In this document: in pieces, positions 6,898 through 7,650 of the stretch
Numbering within the stretch: the stretch's first letter is position 1
Layout: each line of letters begins with the position of its first letter
Assembly: GCA_031267995.1 (NCBI GenBank)
Contig: JAIRXZ010000071.1
Span: forward strand, 1 to 7,650
DNA: 7,650 nt
Source: Odoribacteraceae bacterium
GTDB taxonomy: Bacteria > Bacteroidota > Bacteroidia > Bacteroidales > Marinifilaceae
Direction: 5' to 3'
Position numbers and translations under genes: made by a program
Notes under the pieces: model-generated
Told to the model about the DNA's origin: nothing
Databases searched by the model: none
The model's input: only the letters and a program-made list of their open reading frames with translations

Positions 6898-6989
6898 CTG
6901 TAGGGGCGAATAATTATTCGCCCTCACGTGTTTCGTCATTATTATCACCGGGGCGCGCGGGGAAGGGCGAATGATTATTCGCCCCTACA
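6898..6989. repeat. GTAGGGGCG-bracketed hairpin element, copy A
   Basis: The element begins CTGTAGGGGCG and ends CGCCCCTACA, with the inverted ends at 6900-6908 and 6980-6988. It holds two hairpins: the perfect 20-bp palindrome GGGCGAATAATTATTCGCCC (6904-6923) and its near copy GGGCGAATGATTATTCGCCC (6965-6984). The two can also pair with each other to form one long stem. Similar TAGGGGCG hairpins are, from memory, widespread intergenic repeats in bacterial genomes; I could not check this. Confidence 0.8.
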
Positions 6990-7036
6990 CCTTCTTTGTT
7001 GTCGCGTGGGGGCACCCCGCGCGCGTGCCCTCGACA
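6945..7036. repeat. 92-bp direct repeat, copy 1
   Basis: Runs from TCACCGGGG to CCCTCGACA and matches 7234-7325 at 89 of 92 positions. It contains the GGGCGAAT hairpin (6965-6984) and a second hairpin, CGCGTGGGG-GCA-CCCCGCGCG (7003-7023). It overlaps the right half of the preceding bracketed element, so the duplicated block is not the same unit as the bracketed one. Confidence 0.9.
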
Positions 7037-7057
7037 ATTGTTGGCTTTTGTTGTTTG

Positions 7058-7183
7058 GGCTTCGACAGGCTCAGCCACCGGGGAGGTGGTGGTAGCTTCG
7101 ACAGGCTTAGCCACCATATAATAGCCGCGGTGGTTGTTGGGCTTGTTGAAGCCACAGCCGCGGTGGCTGAGCTTGTCGAAGCC
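7058..7183. repeat. Four-copy inverted set of GGCTTCGACAGGCTCAGCCACC
   Basis: Two copies lie forward (7058-7079 and 7094-7115) and two reversed (7129-7153, diverged; 7162-7183, 21 of 22 identical to the first). The outer forward and reverse copies form a 126-bp inverted structure. The two reversed copies also share a preceding AGCCGCGGTGG. GCTTCGACAGGCTCAGC sequences are, from memory, a common dispersed intergenic repeat in several bacterial phyla. No gene is seen here. Confidence 0.8.
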
Positions 7184-7193
7184 ATTGGAGAAT

Positions 7194-7278
7194 GCTGTAG
7201 GGGCGCACCTACGTGTGCGCCCTCGACATGTTGTCACCGGGGCGTGCGGGGAAGGGCGAATGATTATTCGCCCCTACA
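7194..7278. repeat. GTAGGGGCG-bracketed hairpin element, copy B
   Basis: Begins GCTGTAGGGGCG and ends CGCCCCTACA, with inverted ends at 7197-7205 and 7269-7277. The left hairpin is GGGCGCAC-CTACGT-GTGCGCCC (7201-7222), which differs from copy A. The right hairpin GGGCGAATGATTATTCGCCC (7254-7273) is identical to that of copy A. The left half is therefore swapped or diverged, while the right half belongs to the 92-bp duplication. Confidence 0.8.
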
Positions 7279-7325
7279 CCTTCTTTATTGTCGCGTGGGG
7301 ACACCCCGCGCGCGTGCCCTCGACA
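7234..7325. repeat. 92-bp direct repeat, copy 2
   Basis: Second copy of 6945-7036, with three substitutions. It includes the hairpins at 7254-7273 and 7292-7312 (CGCGTGGGG-ACA-CCCCGCGCG). The copies start 289 bp apart. One substitution falls in the 3-nt hairpin loop (GCA to ACA) and none disrupts a stem. Confidence 0.9.
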
Positions 7326-7360
7326 CGTGTATTATCGGACGCGGGAAAGGGCGCCCGCGT

Positions 7361-7394
7361 GGAGAAAAAAAACTCGCGCGAGATTTTTTTCTCC
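7361..7394. terminator. A/T-run palindrome, probable bidirectional terminator
   Basis: A 34-bp palindrome with one mismatch pair: GGAGAAAAAAAACTCGC (7361-7377) against GCGAGATTTTTTTCTCC (7378-7394). The CTCGCGCGAG core followed by seven Ts looks like an intrinsic terminator in both directions. A second inverted pair lies beside it (TTTTTTCTCCCG at 7385-7396 and CGGGGAGAAAAAA at 7403-7415), also flanked by T- and A-runs. Together they separate the array to the right from the repeats to the left. Confidence 0.55.
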
Positions 7395-7402
7395 CGGCAC
7401 GT

Positions 7403-7650
7403 CGGGGAGAAAAAATCACTCGAGAGATGAAAACGATCTCTCGAGAGATGGTTTTCATCCGTCTACAGATGGTTTCTATCTCTCGAGAGATGAAAATTAT
7501 CTCTCGAGAGATCGTTTTCATCCGTCTACAGATGGTTTCCATCTCTCGAGAGATCGTTTTCATATGTATACAGATGGTTTCCATCTCTCGAGAGATAATT
7601 TTCATCTCTCGAGAGATCGTTTTCATCTCTCGAGTGATTTTTTTCTCCCG
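7403..7650. repeat. Terminal inverted repeats (about 47 bp) enclosing the palindrome array
   Basis: The left end (7403-7449) and the reverse complement of the right end (7604-7650) share 34 identical bases inward from TCACTCGAGAGATG. The outer 13 bases differ only by the length of a G-run and an A-run (CGGGGAGAAAAAA against CGGGAGAAAAAAA). The window ends inside the right copy, so the full extent is unknown. The left copy is preceded by a further T-run hairpin. Confidence 0.85.
7415..7638. repeat. Array of eleven 14-bp palindromes with a strict 21-bp period
   Basis: Units of 14 bp start at 7415 and every 21 bp thereafter to 7625, separated by ten 7-bp spacers. Six units (starting 7436, 7478, 7499, 7541, 7583 and 7604) are the perfect palindrome ATCTCTCGAGAGAT. 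The two end units are one-base variants that are mirror images of each other: ATCACTCGAGAGAT at 7415 and ATCTCTCGAGTGAT at 7625. The other three (7457, 7520, 7562) belong to a second family: ATCCGTCTACAGAT twice and ATATGTATACAGAT once, consensus ATCTGTATACAGAT. Spacers are variants of CGTTTTC, GGTTTCC, AATTTTC or their complements. The array has no insertions or deletions. Its function is unknown; it could be a protein-binding array, an RNA structure or a coding heptad repeat. Confidence 0.95.

Larger units (their letters stand above)
6366..7650. other. Gene-free, hairpin-rich repeat region
   Basis: Nearly 1.3 kb right of enolase contains no reading frame with a recognisable family, promoter context or gene-like composition on either strand. 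Frames that do stay open encode low-complexity Arg/Pro/Ala-rich strings produced by the repeats. The region consists almost wholly of the hairpin and direct repeats listed separately. The stretch 6841-6897 between repeats is T-rich (TTTTTTTATTTT at 6851-6862) after a weak GAGCGGCTC hairpin, and nothing firmer can be said about it. Confidence 0.8.

Noticed and set aside
7134..7430. Plus-strand open frame over the 92-bp repeat and A/T-run hairpins
   Set aside because: The sequence is fully explained by direct and inverted repeats; the product is low-complexity with no family resemblance.
7285..7626. A 113-residue minus-strand protein gene over the palindrome array
   Set aside because: Not called as a CDS: its second half comes from unrelated hairpin repeats, no start context or promoter is visible, and the opposite strand is equally open. 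Kept as a finding because of the heptad pattern.
7415..7638. CRISPR array
   Set aside because: Repeats are 14-bp palindromes with 7-bp, mostly recurring spacers. CRISPR repeats and unique spacers are each far longer, and no cas gene is present.

Overview
The window looks like chromosomal DNA from a GC-rich member of the Bacteroidota, probably Bacteroidales. Three things point there: the family resemblance of the five proteins (long Kef-type antiporter with C-terminal TrkA-C domain, secreted GH29 fucosidase, secreted TPR protein, Bacteroidetes-like enolase with a GGSHSDAPIAFQEF loop), start codons without a clear Shine-Dalgarno sequence, and upstream boxes that fit the Bacteroidetes promoter consensus TTG-N19/20-TAnnTTTG. 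The genus cannot be fixed from sequence reading alone.

Layout. Positions 1-1973 (minus) hold a cation:proton antiporter gene that runs off the left edge. A 261-bp divergent intergenic region carries back-to-back promoter candidates for it and for a marC-family membrane protein gene (2235-2837, plus). The marC gene converges on, and overlaps by 33 bp, a secreted alpha-L-fucosidase gene (2805-4220, minus). That gene is the second member of a two-gene operon whose first gene encodes a secreted TPR protein (4224-4889, minus), with a good Bacteroidetes-type promoter at 4930-4960. The enolase gene (5082-6365, plus) is divergent to this operon. The genes are ordinary housekeeping, transport and glycan-hydrolysis functions with no obvious shared pathway; only the TPR/fucosidase pair looks co-transcribed.

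The unusual part is the 1.28 kb right of enolase (6366-7650). I see no credible gene in it. It is packed with hairpin-forming repeats: a 27-bp tandem duplication, a strong 16-bp-stem terminator, a 76-bp nested inverted repeat of the CTGTAGAGACG type, three segments bracketed by GTAGGGGCG / CGCCCCTAC, a 92-bp direct duplication (89/92 identical), a four-copy inverted set of GGCTTCGACAGGCTCAGCCACC elements, and an A/T-run bidirectional hairpin.

The region ends in the most striking object of the window: an array of eleven 14-bp palindromes spaced by exactly 7 bp, giving a strict 21-bp period from 7415 to 7638. It is closed by near-perfect 47-bp terminal inverted repeats. Because 21 bp equals both two helical turns and seven codons, the array presents all palindromes on one face of the DNA. 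It also reads as a hydrophobic heptad repeat (for example MKTISRE) on both strands. Whether it acts as a protein-binding array, an RNA structure, a mobile repeat or a translated repeat cannot be decided from the window.
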